Positions 25,258 through 33,131 of a stretch of 64,000 bases of DNA are shown piece by piece. Source of the DNA: Thermaceae bacterium (GTDB lineage: Bacteria; Deinococcota; Deinococci; Deinococcales; Thermaceae); NCBI GenBank assembly GCA_015478585.1, contig JADMIM010000006.1:1-64000 (forward strand). The letters are read 5' to 3'. Under the pieces are notes generated by a model. It did no database searches. It saw nothing but the letters and a program-made list of their open reading frames with translations, and was not told the origin of the DNA. Position 1 is the first letter of the stretch, and each line of letters opens with the position of its first letter. The translations under genes and the position numbers were made by a program.

Positions 25258-26268
25258 CTACACCGCCGCAGGCTCGGCCCCGTAAATCGTCCACCAGGGT
25301 TTGGCCGCCTTGGCAAGCACCTGGTTGAGCGACTCGATGTTGGCTACACCCCGGTCGGCGAGCCAGTCCTCGAGGGCTTTCACCCCTTGCTTGGCGTATA
25401 CCGGAATCCCATCCTGCCAGGTAGCCCGTCCACACAACACCCCACTAAAAGGAACCCCGGCTTCGGCAGCGAGTTCCAGCGATTCGCGGAAAACTGCGTC
25501 GCTCACGCCCGCCGAGAGATAGATGAAGGGCTTACCCGCAGCCTGCGCGGTGGATTTGAGGTCGGCGATGGCCTGAGCCCGGCTATAAGCCGCCGTACCC
25601 CCGAAAGCACTCGTACCCTCGACATAGACGATATTGAAGGGCATCTCGACCTTGAGCACGTCCACCCCGTAGCGGTCTTTAGAGAACTCCTCCATGTAGG
25701 CCGCCACATATTTGGGCTTGGCTTTGGCAAACTCGAGGCCCTTTTCGTCACCCAAAGCATCATCGTAGGCGATGGGCTCCAAGAAAAACGGCACGTCTAC
25801 CCCGGCGCATTCGGCCCCGATACGCTCGATATAGGCGTGTTTGATGGCATTGATGGCCTTATCGTCGAAGGGATTGTAGTACAGCAGAATCTTGATGGCA
25901 TCGGCCCCAGCTTCTACCAGGCTGCGCACACTCCACTCCGGCAGCAGGTCGGGCAGACGGCCTTTGACGTTGGTGTCGTATCCGCTCTTCTCGTAGGCCA
26001 GCAATACGCCGGTTCCCGGAGCACGGGCTTTGAGCGCCGGAAGGCCATACTCCACATCCATCAAAATGGCCGAGGCATGCGGAGTAAGCACTTTAGTGAC
26101 TGCGGTCTTGAACTCGGTCAGTTCGGCATCGCTCACGTCCGCGCCCCTGGCCTTGGCAATGGTTTTGCGCAGCGACCCCCGCTGATCCATCGCTGCTGCG
26201 GCAATCACGCCTTTATCATCTGCACAGGCCTGAATGCCCGCATGTTTTCCCTTGCTCATTTTCGCCAT
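25258..26268 (-). CDS. lacD: Tagatose-1,6-bisphosphate aldolase-like protein
   Basis: A 336-residue class I aldolase of the LacD group. The Schiff-base lysine is in VDVLKVEMPFN; AAAMDQRGSLRK, LMDVEYGLPAL, IKILLYYNPFDDKAIN and FFLEPIAY are diagnostic. It cleaves a ketohexose bisphosphate to dihydroxyacetone phosphate and glyceraldehyde 3-phosphate. GGAGG precedes the ATG by five bases. No tagatose-6-phosphate kinase or transporter is adjacent, so its use may be in general hexose metabolism. Confidence 0.88.
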   Translation of the reverse strand: MAKMSKGKHAGIQACADDKGVIAAAAMDQRGSLRKTIAKARGADVSDAELTEFKTAVTKVLTPHASAILMDVEYGLPALKARAPGTGVLLAYEKSGYDTNVKGRLPDLLPEWSVRSLVEAGADAIKILLYYNPFDDKAINAIKHAYIERIGAECAGVDVPFFLEPIAYDDALGDEKGLEFAKAKPKYVAAYMEEFSKDRYGVDVLKVEMPFNIVYVEGTSAFGGTAAYSRAQAIADLKSTAQAAGKPFIYLSAGVSDAVFRESLELAAEAGVPFSGVLCGRATWQDGIPVYAKQGVKALEDWLADRGVANIESLNQVLAKAAKPWWTIYGAEPAAV

Positions 26269-26309
26269 AAAAACCTCCGCCCTCTAGTCTAACGTGGGGG
26301 CAGCACTCC

Positions 26310-26387
26310 GTCGAACAACTAACGCCAAGGGCAAAAACGTCGAAGGTCTAGCGCCCAACACCGAAAGCTGAAGGCTTAAAACCCAAA
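26310..26387 (+). repeat. Heptamer array between pilT and lacD
   Basis: Units of seven include GTCGAAC, AACTAAC, GCCAAGG, then (after a one-base slip) GTCGAAG, GTCTAGC, GCCCAAC, ACCGAAA, GCTGAAG, GCTTAAA. The array is one arm of the composite repeat whose core follows at 26385-26466. Confidence 0.75.
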
Positions 26388-26466
26388 CCACGTCTCAGAC
26401 GGTGTTTCTCGATAGGGCAATTATGCTGTCCTGGTGTAGCTTTGTGGCCTCTTGCATTTTGCTTTC
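26385..26466 (-). repeat. Heptamer-armed repeat core, copy 1
   Basis: This 82-base sequence is identical, in inverted orientation, to 27935-28016 on the other side of pilT. The core includes AAAGCTACACCAGGACAGC, ATAATTGCCCTATCGAG and the hairpin AAACACCGTCTGAGACGTGG. It lies just downstream of the pilT stop. Diverged copies are at 35680-35755, 40910-40980 and 44266-44337, with remnants near 31640 and 56180. Confidence 0.85.
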
Positions 26467-26500
26467 GGCCTTCGGCTCTGTGCTCTCTGCTCTTAGCGTT

Positions 26501-27610
26501 TCAAAACCCCTTGCCCGTAAACTTGGTCAGCATCAGCTTGAGTTCGTGTGGACTGGTGGCGGAACCTTCGGCATCCTCGAGGCTAATCTGACCCTGGGTA
26601 TATAGCTCGACCAAGTGCTGGTCGAAAGTGCGCATCCCCCGAATGTTGTCGTGCATCATGGCATCCTTGATTTGCAGGCTCTTTTCTTCATCCTTGATCA
26701 TGTCGCGGATAAAGGGCGTATTGAGCATGATTTCCAGCGCCAGGGCGCGGCCTTGAGCGTCAGCACGCGGCAACAGGCGCTGCGAGAGGATACCTAAGAG
26801 CGACTCGGCCAGCAGGATACGAATCTGCTGGTGTTCGTGCAGAGGAAAGAAATCTATGATGCGGTTGATGGTGCGCAGGGAGTCCAGGGTGTGCAGGGTC
26901 GAGAAGACCAAGTGTCCGGTCTGAGCCGCCATGATCGCCGCCTCGACGGTCTCGCGGTCGCGCATCTCGCCAATCAGGATCACGTCGGGGTCTTGGCGCA
27001 TGGCGTATTTGAGGCCCGAGGAGAAGCTGTCGGTGTCCACACTGACCTCGCGCTGAACGACCAGGCTCTTCTTGTGGCGGTGCAAAAACTCGATGGGGTC
27101 TTCGATGGTGACAATGTTTTTAGGAAAGTGCAGGTTTACGTGGTCTATCATCGCCGCCAGCGTGGTGGACTTGCCCGAGCCGGTTGGGCCAGTAACCAGT
27201 ACCAGGCCACGTTCCTTGCTGGCAAGCCCCTCGAGGGCCTCTCTGGGCAGGCCCAGCGCCTCGAAGCTGGGGATATTCTCCGAGACCACCCGCATCACCA
27301 GGCCGAAGCTGCCGCGCTGGTGCAACAAATTGCAGCGGAAGCGGGCCAGGCCGGGGATGGTGTAGGCGAAATCCATCTCCTTTTTGTACTCGAGTTCTTC
27401 CTGCTGCATGGGCGTGAGCAGGCTGCGCACGATAGCCTCTACGTCGGCAGGCATCAGCACCTTGTTGCTAAAAGACTTGAGCTTGCCGTCAATGCGCACC
27501 GTGGGCGGGGCTCCGGCTTGCAGGTGGATGTCGGAAGCCCGCGACTGCACCATGGTTTTAAGCATTTCCGCGATGACGTTTGGGGTTTGGGTGGTGCTCA
27601 TGCTTGCCAT
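26501..27610 (-). CDS. pilT: Type IV pilus retraction ATPase PilT
   Basis: The 369-residue protein has Walker A VTGPTGSGKSTT, the Asp box TIEDPIEFLH, Walker B PDVILIGEMRD and the His box FSTLHTLD, all typical of PilT/PilU. The N-terminal half carries the PAS-like domain (SDIHLQAGAPPTVRIDG). The C-terminus has IRDMIKDEEKSLQIKDAMM and GMRTFDQHL. It powers pilus retraction for twitching and DNA uptake. GGGAG precedes the ATG. The gene is enclosed by an 82-base perfect inverted repeat. PilU cannot be excluded. Confidence 0.9.
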   Translation of the reverse strand: MASMSTTQTPNVIAEMLKTMVQSRASDIHLQAGAPPTVRIDGKLKSFSNKVLMPADVEAIVRSLLTPMQQEELEYKKEMDFAYTIPGLARFRCNLLHQRGSFGLVMRVVSENIPSFEALGLPREALEGLASKERGLVLVTGPTGSGKSTTLAAMIDHVNLHFPKNIVTIEDPIEFLHRHKKSLVVQREVSVDTDSFSSGLKYAMRQDPDVILIGEMRDRETVEAAIMAAQTGHLVFSTLHTLDSLRTINRIIDFFPLHEHQQIRILLAESLLGILSQRLLPRADAQGRALALEIMLNTPFIRDMIKDEEKSLQIKDAMMHDNIRGMRTFDQHLVELYTQGQISLEDAEGSATSPHELKLMLTKFTGKGF

Positions 27611-27903
27611 TTCTCCCTCTTTTGTACAGAGCGCCCATCAAGATAAGTTCAAGTCGGTAAAAACCGGTGCGGTTTCACCACTAAAGCCCCAGCCTGCCAG
27701 AGGGTATTAGAGCATGGATATATGCGTATGTTCTGGCCGCAGGTCTAAAGGCTCATGCCCTGAAGTATAGTCCATGCTGCCATTTATATCGCCACAAATA
27801 ACCCACCTCGAGGGCCTTAGATTAGGAATCGGTTAAGGCCCCAGCCCAAAAGCTCGAGGCGCTGGTTTCGCAGCGTCTCCTGCTTCACAGCAAGAAGCAG
27901 AGG
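27611..27903. other. Intergenic region upstream of pilT
   Basis: The region probably holds the pilT promoter; TTGAAC and TGTACA on the minus strand at about 27650-27620 are a weak candidate pair. A hairpin CTGCTTC-ACAGCAA-GAAGCAG lies at about 27883-27903. No open frame with protein-like composition was found. Confidence 0.4.
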
Positions 27904-28087
27904 GCTAAACGCAAAACGCTAAAGGCCGAAAGCTGAAAGCAAAATGCAAGAGGCCACAAAGCTACACCAGGACAGCATAATTGCCCTATCGAGAAACACC
28001 GTCTGAGACGTGGTTTGTGTTTTTGGGTTTTTGCCTTTAAGCCTTCAACGTTAGTCGTTCAACGTTTAGCTCTCTGCCCTTTGGCTT
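27904..28087 (+). repeat. Complete heptamer-armed repeat, copy 2
   Basis: The left arm (27904-27952) reads GCTAAAC, GCAAAAC, GCTAAAG, GCCGAAA, GCTGAAA, GCAAAAT, GCAAGAG in unbroken seven-base phase. The core ends at 28016. The right arm (about 28026-28087) has the same kind of units on the opposite strand: GCTTAAA, GTTGAAG, GACTAAC, GTTGAAC, GCTAAAC. The whole unit is thus an imperfect inverted repeat with the core at its tip. The TGA stop of the M28 peptidase lies in the last unit. Confidence 0.8.
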
Positions 28088-29208
28088 CAGCGCAGTTGGC
28101 GCACCAGGGCTCGAGCATAAGCCAGGGTTTCCTCTACCGCTGTCCAGTCCACGTTTTGGGGTCGGTCGGAGAGCCAGTGCCAGTTAGCTGGGATACCTTC
28201 CCTGAGCCGAATCAGACTCAGGCAGGGATTGCCTTTGGCAACGAAAGGTAGGGTGTCGAAGTAGGCCAGCCGGTATTCCATAGGCCGCGCTCCGGGCATA
28301 CCTCGAGCCAGTTCGCGCAAGGCCCCAGTGTAGGGATGAAATACCAACATGCCCTCGCCCACCGCGTAAAAAAGCTCTCCTCGGCCCACGTTGTCAATGT
28401 TGAGTACTAAGGCATCTGGAGGCACCAGGCCGGAGCGCGCAAGGTGGGTGGCCCCCTTGGCCCCAACTTCCTCAGCGCCGGTCAAGGCCAATATCACCCG
28501 GTAGTTTGGCAGGGGCTCGAGGCGGAGTTCCTGAAAGAGCTGGGTGGCTACCGCGACCCCGGTCGCGTTGTCATTGGCCCCATTGACGTAGGGCTGGGTC
28601 AGCTCGCGGTGAACCAAAAGCCCCGCTTGAAGCAAAAAATAAAGACCAATAAACTTTGAGGCCAACGGCAAAAAACAGGCGAACGGCAAAACCGTAGCCA
28701 AAGCGGCATTGAACAAAAAGTTGAGGCGGAACTGCCGCACCTGAGCCGGACTGTAAATGAAAAAAGTTTTGGCGCTATCATAATGGGCCATCAGGAGCAG
28801 GGTTCGGGGTTTTGGGGGGGCCACAAAAGCAGGGGGCGAAAGCACGCTTTGGGCCTCCAGCTTCCCATTTCCGGCCTCCTGTTGCTCGCTAACCGCCAGC
28901 AAATTCTGCGACCAGTAGCGGTCAAACAAGCCCTCCCAGGGAGTCCACCAACCCGAGAAATGTGCCCAGAAAGCATAAACTCCCAACAAAGCCAGCCACC
29001 ACTGGGCCAACCCGCCGCCCAAGGCCAGCAACAATCCGGCCAAAATTAGCTCGGGTCCGTAGCTGCTGGGCGCTTTGAAGGTCTGGGTCTGAACCCGGCA
29101 GCCCCAGGCTTCCAGATGTTCTTTGAGGAGTTTTGCCGCAAGTCGCTCGAAAGCGCTGGCACTCCCCCGGTGAGGCAGGGCGCAAAGACGTTCCCACAGC
29201 TCGAGCAC
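28087..29208 (-). CDS. M28-family zinc peptidase with membrane helices
   Basis: About 373 residues from a GTG with TAGAAT ending six bases before it. Zinc ligands fit the M28 pattern: H and D in LMAHYDSAK, D in NGANDNATGVA, E-E in TGAEEVGAKG, D in LNIDNVGRG, and H in NWHWLSD. Hydrophobic segments occur at about 55-88 and 180-205, between the first ligand and the rest, so the enzyme is probably a membrane-anchored aminopeptidase. It is divergent from the next gene over 63 bases, in which both genes have -10 boxes. The substrate is unknown. Confidence 0.8.
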   Translation of the reverse strand: MLELWERLCALPHRGSASAFERLAAKLLKEHLEAWGCRVQTQTFKAPSSYGPELILAGLLLALGGGLAQWWLALLGVYAFWAHFSGWWTPWEGLFDRYWSQNLLAVSEQQEAGNGKLEAQSVLSPPAFVAPPKPRTLLLMAHYDSAKTFFIYSPAQVRQFRLNFLFNAALATVLPFACFLPLASKFIGLYFLLQAGLLVHRELTQPYVNGANDNATGVAVATQLFQELRLEPLPNYRVILALTGAEEVGAKGATHLARSGLVPPDALVLNIDNVGRGELFYAVGEGMLVFHPYTGALRELARGMPGARPMEYRLAYFDTLPFVAKGNPCLSLIRLREGIPANWHWLSDRPQNVDWTAVEETLAYARALVRQLR

Positions 29209-29271
29209 AGGCTGATTCTACGGGCAAGCGCAGTCTGTACGCAGACCTGGCAACCCGGTAGACTCGAGGCT

Positions 29272-29622
29272 ATGGGCAAAAAGCGCCGGGAAAAAAAACT
29301 TCGCCGCAAGGGCGGACAACGTCCTCAGCTCTCGTTCAAGGACATGCTGCGGGTCTTCCCCAGCTTGTTTTTGCGAGCTTTTATAGTGGTCGTCCCACTC
29401 ACTTTCCTGATGACCTGGCTGGGGGCTAGCAAGGTCACGCTGCTAGGCAATCCGCTGGTGCAAATCGCCGCCTATGTGGCGGTCTATCTGGCCTTCAATC
29501 GCTTTATCTTCGCACCTATCCGCAACTTCAAGCCCGAGAAGCCCAAAGTCGTGGCAACCAGCATCAAAGCCGTACCCAAAGAAGCCAAGCCCAAGCCTAC
29601 CGGGCCCAAAGCCAAGTCTTAG
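29272..29622 (+). CDS. Small membrane protein with basic tails
   Basis: The 116-residue protein begins MGKKRREKKLRRKGGQRP, then has two membrane helices (about 36-56 and 62-82) and a Lys/Pro-rich tail (PKAVPKEAKPKPTGPKAKS in outline). I do not recognise the family; the layout suits a small inner-membrane protein with both ends in the cytoplasm. I use ATG 29272 because TAGACT (29259-29264) ends seven bases before it; the open frame continues upstream to 29116 but overlaps the divergent peptidase. Confidence 0.65.
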   Translation: MGKKRREKKLRRKGGQRPQLSFKDMLRVFPSLFLRAFIVVVPLTFLMTWLGASKVTLLGNPLVQIAAYVAVYLAFNRFIFAPIRNFKPEKPKVVATSIKAVPKEAKPKPTGPKAKS

Positions 29623-29696
29623 GGTCAATGGCGACCCCCCTGAAGCTGTGGACTTCTCGGGGCTCATACCATCAACCCATCAACGAGCTTGACGCA

Positions 29697-29722
29697 GTTC
29701 CCCCCTGCGCGCAGGGGGGAAC
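29697..29722. repeat. 26-base perfect palindrome, copy 1
   Basis: GTTCCCCCCTGCG and its exact complement CGCAGGGGGGAAC abut. A second copy at 61607-61634 has the same centre but a different, still paired, arm base. No T-run follows, so it is not an ordinary terminator. Confidence 0.75.
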
Positions 29723-29806
29723 ATCCGAGGTCGCCAAAAGTTAGGTGCTAAACGATTATCCGCAGATTGACAGGGGGTCTGGGCCACCCCAAAAGCGTCT
29801 TGTTAT

Positions 29807-29848
29807 CTACACTCGTTTTGCATCCGCCCAAAAACCCTCGAGACCGAA
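29807..29848 (-). pseudogene. Duplicated 3' tail of rsfS
   Basis: The minus strand encodes FGLEGFWADAKRV and a TAG stop, against YDLEGFWADAKRI and TAG at the end of the intact rsfS 27 bases upstream. Of the nucleotide differences, three are synonymous (GCC/GCG, AAG/AAA, AGA/CGA) and the last codon is Ile to Val. The fragment has no start and only about 14 codons. It is a relic of a second or rearranged rsfS end. Confidence 0.7.
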
Positions 29849-29875
29849 GGTGCGAGGATTATCTATGTAAAATCC

Positions 29876-30217
29876 CTAGATTCTCTTTGCATCGGCCCAA
29901 AAACCCTCGAGGTCGTAGTATTCACGTGCCTCGGGACTCATCAGGTGAACCAAAATCTGGCCGTAGTCGAGCAGAATCCAGCGCGGGCTGGGGCCTTCGA
30001 CCTTGGTCGCCCGGATGCCCTCCTCTTGTAGCTTTTCCCGCACCCCACGCTCGAGGGCTTGCAGGTGGGGCTGCGAGGTTCCGGTAGCAATGACAAAATA
30101 GTCCAGTGAGTCGGAGACCTGGTGCAAGTCCAGGGCCACCACGTGCTCGGCTTTTTTATCTTCCAGGGCGGTTTTGATCTCGGCAATGAGAGACTGGGCG
30201 CTGAGGGTTTGAGTCAT
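29876..30217 (-). CDS. rsfS: Ribosomal silencing factor RsfS
   Basis: The 113-residue protein matches RsfS/YbeB: ALEDKKAEHVVALDLHQVSDSLDYFVIATGTSQPHLQALERGV and the C-terminal WILLDYGQILVHLMSPEAREYYDLEGFWADAKRI. It binds ribosomal protein L14 and blocks subunit joining in starved cells. TAGACT lies nine bases before the ATG on the minus strand. A partial copy of its tail lies downstream. The usual neighbours (nadD, LCP proteins) are not adjacent here. Confidence 0.92.
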   Translation of the reverse strand: MTQTLSAQSLIAEIKTALEDKKAEHVVALDLHQVSDSLDYFVIATGTSQPHLQALERGVREKLQEEGIRATKVEGPSPRWILLDYGQILVHLMSPEAREYYDLEGFWADAKRI

Positions 30218-30509
30218 TCAACATGTAGTCTAGCAAACTACCGCGAGAAGTATGTCACGCACTTCACGAGAAGGCCCAGCCGCTCCCTTCGGACAAAGTC
30301 GCCTCGGAAACCCTTAGTCGGGGCCCGCTAGGCCAGCAAACATCCAGTTGTTTGGGTTTTAGTTATGATGTCCCAGCCTCGAGCGGTTTTTGCGAAAGCC
30401 GCGATAAACAGATCCTTCTTGAGGCTCGGATACCGTGAAGTATGCTAGTTAAAAGCCCTTTATCCGAATCCCATACGCCTGTTCGGGTACTGGGGCATAG
30501 TGGTGGACG
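30218..30509. other. Intergenic region with a fused-end mini-element
   Basis: The 292-base gap upstream of the two-component operon holds a 28-base mini-element (30379-30406) made of only the two MITE ends joined, GAGCGGTTTTTGCGAAAGCC plus GCGATA. Nothing else was recognised. Confidence 0.5.
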
Positions 30510-30869
30510 ATGCACAGTTTGTTTTTTGCACTGATTTTAGCCTTAGCCCCACTTCCCAACCTCCCCTGGATACCTCCGGGGAGTGAGATTCGCGTTGTTT
30601 CAGCAGATTTGCTCACGGTGTACGTGGTTTGGCAGGTCAACGACCGCGATATGGTGCTGCAAAGCAAGGTAGCAGCCCCCAATGGGCGCGAGGTGCGGGT
30701 ACTGTTCAAGGTAGGTGACGGCTACCGCCCCCCTTACAATGGGATAACCACCTCGAGGGGTGATGTATCGTTGCTGATTGAAGGAGCACGCGTGAGCTTA
30801 AATGAGCTGTTGACCCATACGTATCGCCTGAACCTGCCCAATGGGCGGGTCTTGCCGGAGGTTCGATGA
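30510..30869 (+). CDS. Small secreted protein linked to a two-component system
   Basis: The 119-residue product starts with a signal-like segment (MHSLFFALILALAPLPNLP) and continues as a beta-rich domain (SEIRVVSADLLTVYVVWQV, VRVLFKVGDGYRPPYNG). I do not recognise the family. Its last codons overlap the ATG of the response regulator gene by four bases, so the three genes form one unit and the protein may modulate the sensor kinase from outside. CATAGT (30496-30501) lies eight bases before the ATG. Confidence 0.65.
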   Translation: MHSLFFALILALAPLPNLPWIPPGSEIRVVSADLLTVYVVWQVNDRDMVLQSKVAAPNGREVRVLFKVGDGYRPPYNGITTSRGDVSLLIEGARVSLNELLTHTYRLNLPNGRVLPEVR

Positions 30870-31540
30870 AACGCATCCTGCTAATCGAAGACGATCCGGA
30901 AATCGCACACTTGTTGCAGCTCGAGCTGGGCGAGGGGGGGTATATCGTGGACTGGGCCTCGGGTGGCATGTCGGGCCTGGTTCGTCTACGCGAGGCTGTC
31001 CCAGACTTAGTTATCCTGGATTTGGGCCTGCCCGACTTAGACGGCGGCGAAGTGGCCCGGCGCATCCGGGCTGGTTACGAAGTGCCCATCATCGTATTGA
31101 CTGCTGCCGACGCGGTAGAGCGCAAGGTCAGTTTGCTCTCCGACGGGGCCGACGACTACATCGTCAAGCCTTTCCATCCCGCCGAGTTGCTGGCCCGCAT
31201 CCAGGTACAACTGCGCCACCGCGAGGGTGGGGAGCAGATTTCGGTGGGGGGCCTCGAGGTTCACCTCTCCAAGCGCCAAGTGCTCTACGACGGCCAGGAA
31301 TTGCGCCTCTCCCCCAAAGAGTTTGAGCTGCTCTCACTTTTGGTCAGCCGCGCGGGAAAGGTGTTCAGCCGCACCGAAATCGAGGAGCATCTCTGGGGCA
31401 GGCAGCTCGAGCGCGATTCCAACGTGGTAGACGTTCATATCGCCAATCTGCGCTCCAAGCTGCGGGAGGCCGGAGCCTACGGCTACTTGCGTACCGTGCG
31501 CGGGGTAGGCTATGCCCTGCGCCAGCGGGAAGCGGAGTAG
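30866..31540 (+). CDS. OmpR-family response regulator
   Basis: A 224-residue regulator with a receiver domain (acidic pocket IEDD at 7-10, phosphoacceptor D52 in VILDLGLPDLDG, K101 in YIVKPFHP) and a winged-helix output domain from about 130 (LRLSPKEFELLSLLVSRAGKVFSRTEIEEHLWG, then VDVHIANLRSKLREAGAYGYLRTVRGVGYAL). It should bind direct repeats upstream of target genes when phosphorylated by the kinase encoded 157 bases downstream. A hairpin GTCCT-AC-AGGAC with a T-run at about 31651-31682, related to the heptamer-armed core, lies between the two genes. Confidence 0.92.
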   Translation: MKRILLIEDDPEIAHLLQLELGEGGYIVDWASGGMSGLVRLREAVPDLVILDLGLPDLDGGEVARRIRAGYEVPIIVLTAADAVERKVSLLSDGADDYIVKPFHPAELLARIQVQLRHREGGEQISVGGLEVHLSKRQVLYDGQELRLSPKEFELLSLLVSRAGKVFSRTEIEEHLWGRQLERDSNVVDVHIANLRSKLREAGAYGYLRTVRGVGYALRQREAE

Positions 31541-31696
31541 TCGGATATAAGTCAGGCAAAAGCCAAGAACCCAAAACGGCAATCCCAACCTCCAGACCAC
31601 AAGCTGAACCTCTAGAGTTCGCTCTAAAATAGCACCCTGGCTTCATCAAAGAACGTCCTACAGGACGCACGTTGTCTTTTTTGAACCCCCTCACTT

Positions 31697-33061
31697 ATGT
31701 CCTTTCGCACCCGCCTGATCGTCGCCTACGCGGTTTTGTGGGTGCTGATTCTGCTGCTTACGCTGGCCGTGGCTTTTTATTCGATTAGCTTCGGCCTGTA
31801 TGGTCAGGTTGAGCGTAGCCTGACCCGCTACGTGAGCGATTTAGCCCAGCTTTATGCTTCGGGCAAGGCCGGTGAGGTCACGACCCGCACCCGTTTGGTC
31901 AATGTGACCCTCTACAGCCAGGGGGGACAACTCATCTACCCCACCGACCCCGAGTTCGAGGAACGGGTTCCGCGCAACTATATCCGCGATGCCAGCGATA
32001 CTCCCAAACCCTTTTATGCCAACAACTTCATCGCTATTTACCAGCGCATTCCGGGGGCTATTATCGCCGTCAGCCAGGATACTCGGTATATCGAAGCCAT
32101 CGGCAGCAGCGTGCGCAACACCCTACTGGTGGGGATGGCTTTTTTGCTGCCCATCGGAGGCTTATTTATCGTGTTTGCCGCCAGGGTAGCCCTGGTTCCG
32201 CTGCACCGCGCGGCCCAGGAAATAGACCGGCGCGGGCCCTCCAACCTCTCCCCCATCGCTTATACCGGCCCCAGGGACGACCTGGGGGTGATGGTGGAAC
32301 GGGTCAATGAGCTGCTGAGGGAGTTACAAGAAGCCAGAGATCGCGAGAGGGCCTTTCTGGCCGAGGTCTCCCACGAGTTGCGCACCCCTTTGACCTCGCT
32401 CAACGGCTATCTGGAGCGCCTCTCACGCAACCCCAGCAGTGCGGGCGACATGGACAGGGCCAAGCGCACTGCCGCCCACCTGACCCGCCTGGTAGGGGAT
32501 TTGCTGGCCCTAGCAAGGGGCGAGGCCGAGCGCAGCGTGAATGCCCATATCGTCAATCTGAGTGACCTGCTACGGCAAGCTGTGAACGAATACCCCGGCG
32601 TGGGCTTGAAGCTGCCAGGGGAACTCCTCGAGGTACTGGGCGACCCCGACCGGCTCTTACAACTGGCCAGAAACCTGGTCTCTAACGCAGTGCGGGCCGC
32701 CGGAGGGCCGAACCAGGTACAGGTGCGGGTGTGGCAGGAAAAAGAGCCCACCGACCATCCTTCCGACCCCTACGCATCCCAAGATGAAACCAGAATCACC
32801 TCCACACCAGAGATGCCCTCCCCTAAGCAGCCCTGGGCAGCCTTCGCGGTAGTGGACTCGGGGCCAGGCATCGCTCCCGAGGTGCTGCCCAGGCTATTCA
32901 CCCGCTTTGCCAGGGGGCCCGAAGGTGGCACCGGGCTGGGATTAGCGATTGCCAAGCAAATCGCCGAGGCCCACGGCGGGCAGATTCGCGTTGCCAGCAG
33001 GCCCGGTGAGACCCGGTTTACGGTGTTTTTGCCGCTGCTGAGCGAAGCTGAAGAGGAATAG
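31697..33061 (+). CDS. HAMP-domain sensor histidine kinase
   Basis: A 454-residue membrane kinase. Transmembrane helices at about 8-30 and 141-163 enclose an extracytoplasmic sensor domain of about 110 residues. HAMP follows, then HisKA with H226 in AEVSHELRTPLTSL and HATPase_c with N-box LARNLVSNAVRA, G1 VVDSGPGIAPE and G2 GGTGLGLAIAKQIAEAHGG. An unconserved insert of about 35 residues (KEPTDHPSDPYASQDETRI region) interrupts the ATPase domain. It phosphorylates the upstream regulator. Its TAG stop is the start of a MITE-like element. Confidence 0.9.
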   Translation: MSFRTRLIVAYAVLWVLILLLTLAVAFYSISFGLYGQVERSLTRYVSDLAQLYASGKAGEVTTRTRLVNVTLYSQGGQLIYPTDPEFEERVPRNYIRDASDTPKPFYANNFIAIYQRIPGAIIAVSQDTRYIEAIGSSVRNTLLVGMAFLLPIGGLFIVFAARVALVPLHRAAQEIDRRGPSNLSPIAYTGPRDDLGVMVERVNELLRELQEARDRERAFLAEVSHELRTPLTSLNGYLERLSRNPSSAGDMDRAKRTAAHLTRLVGDLLALARGEAERSVNAHIVNLSDLLRQAVNEYPGVGLKLPGELLEVLGDPDRLLQLARNLVSNAVRAAGGPNQVQVRVWQEKEPTDHPSDPYASQDETRITSTPEMPSPKQPWAAFAVVDSGPGIAPEVLPRLFTRFARGPEGGTGLGLAIAKQIAEAHGGQIRVASRPGETRFTVFLPLLSEAEEE

Positions 33062-33095
33062 AGCGGTTTTCAGGAAGAAAGAGGTGGGGTAAGAC
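33059..33095 (+). mobile_element. MITE-like element, partial type A copy
   Basis: TAGAGCGGTTTTCAGGAAG matches the left end; the right side is diverged (ACAACCGCAAACC near 33095). The first three bases are the kinase stop codon. Confidence 0.5.
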
Positions 33096-33131
33096 AACCG
33101 CAAACCCCTGCGGAAGATTCATAATCAGGGG

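Noticed and set aside
25165-26292. Long plus-strand frame (375 codons) opposite lacD
   Set aside because: It is the complement of a clear aldolase with intact active-site motifs and its translation resembles no protein; open only because of high GC.
26831-27646. Plus-strand frame opposite pilT
   Set aside because: Shadow of PilT, which has all ATPase motifs.
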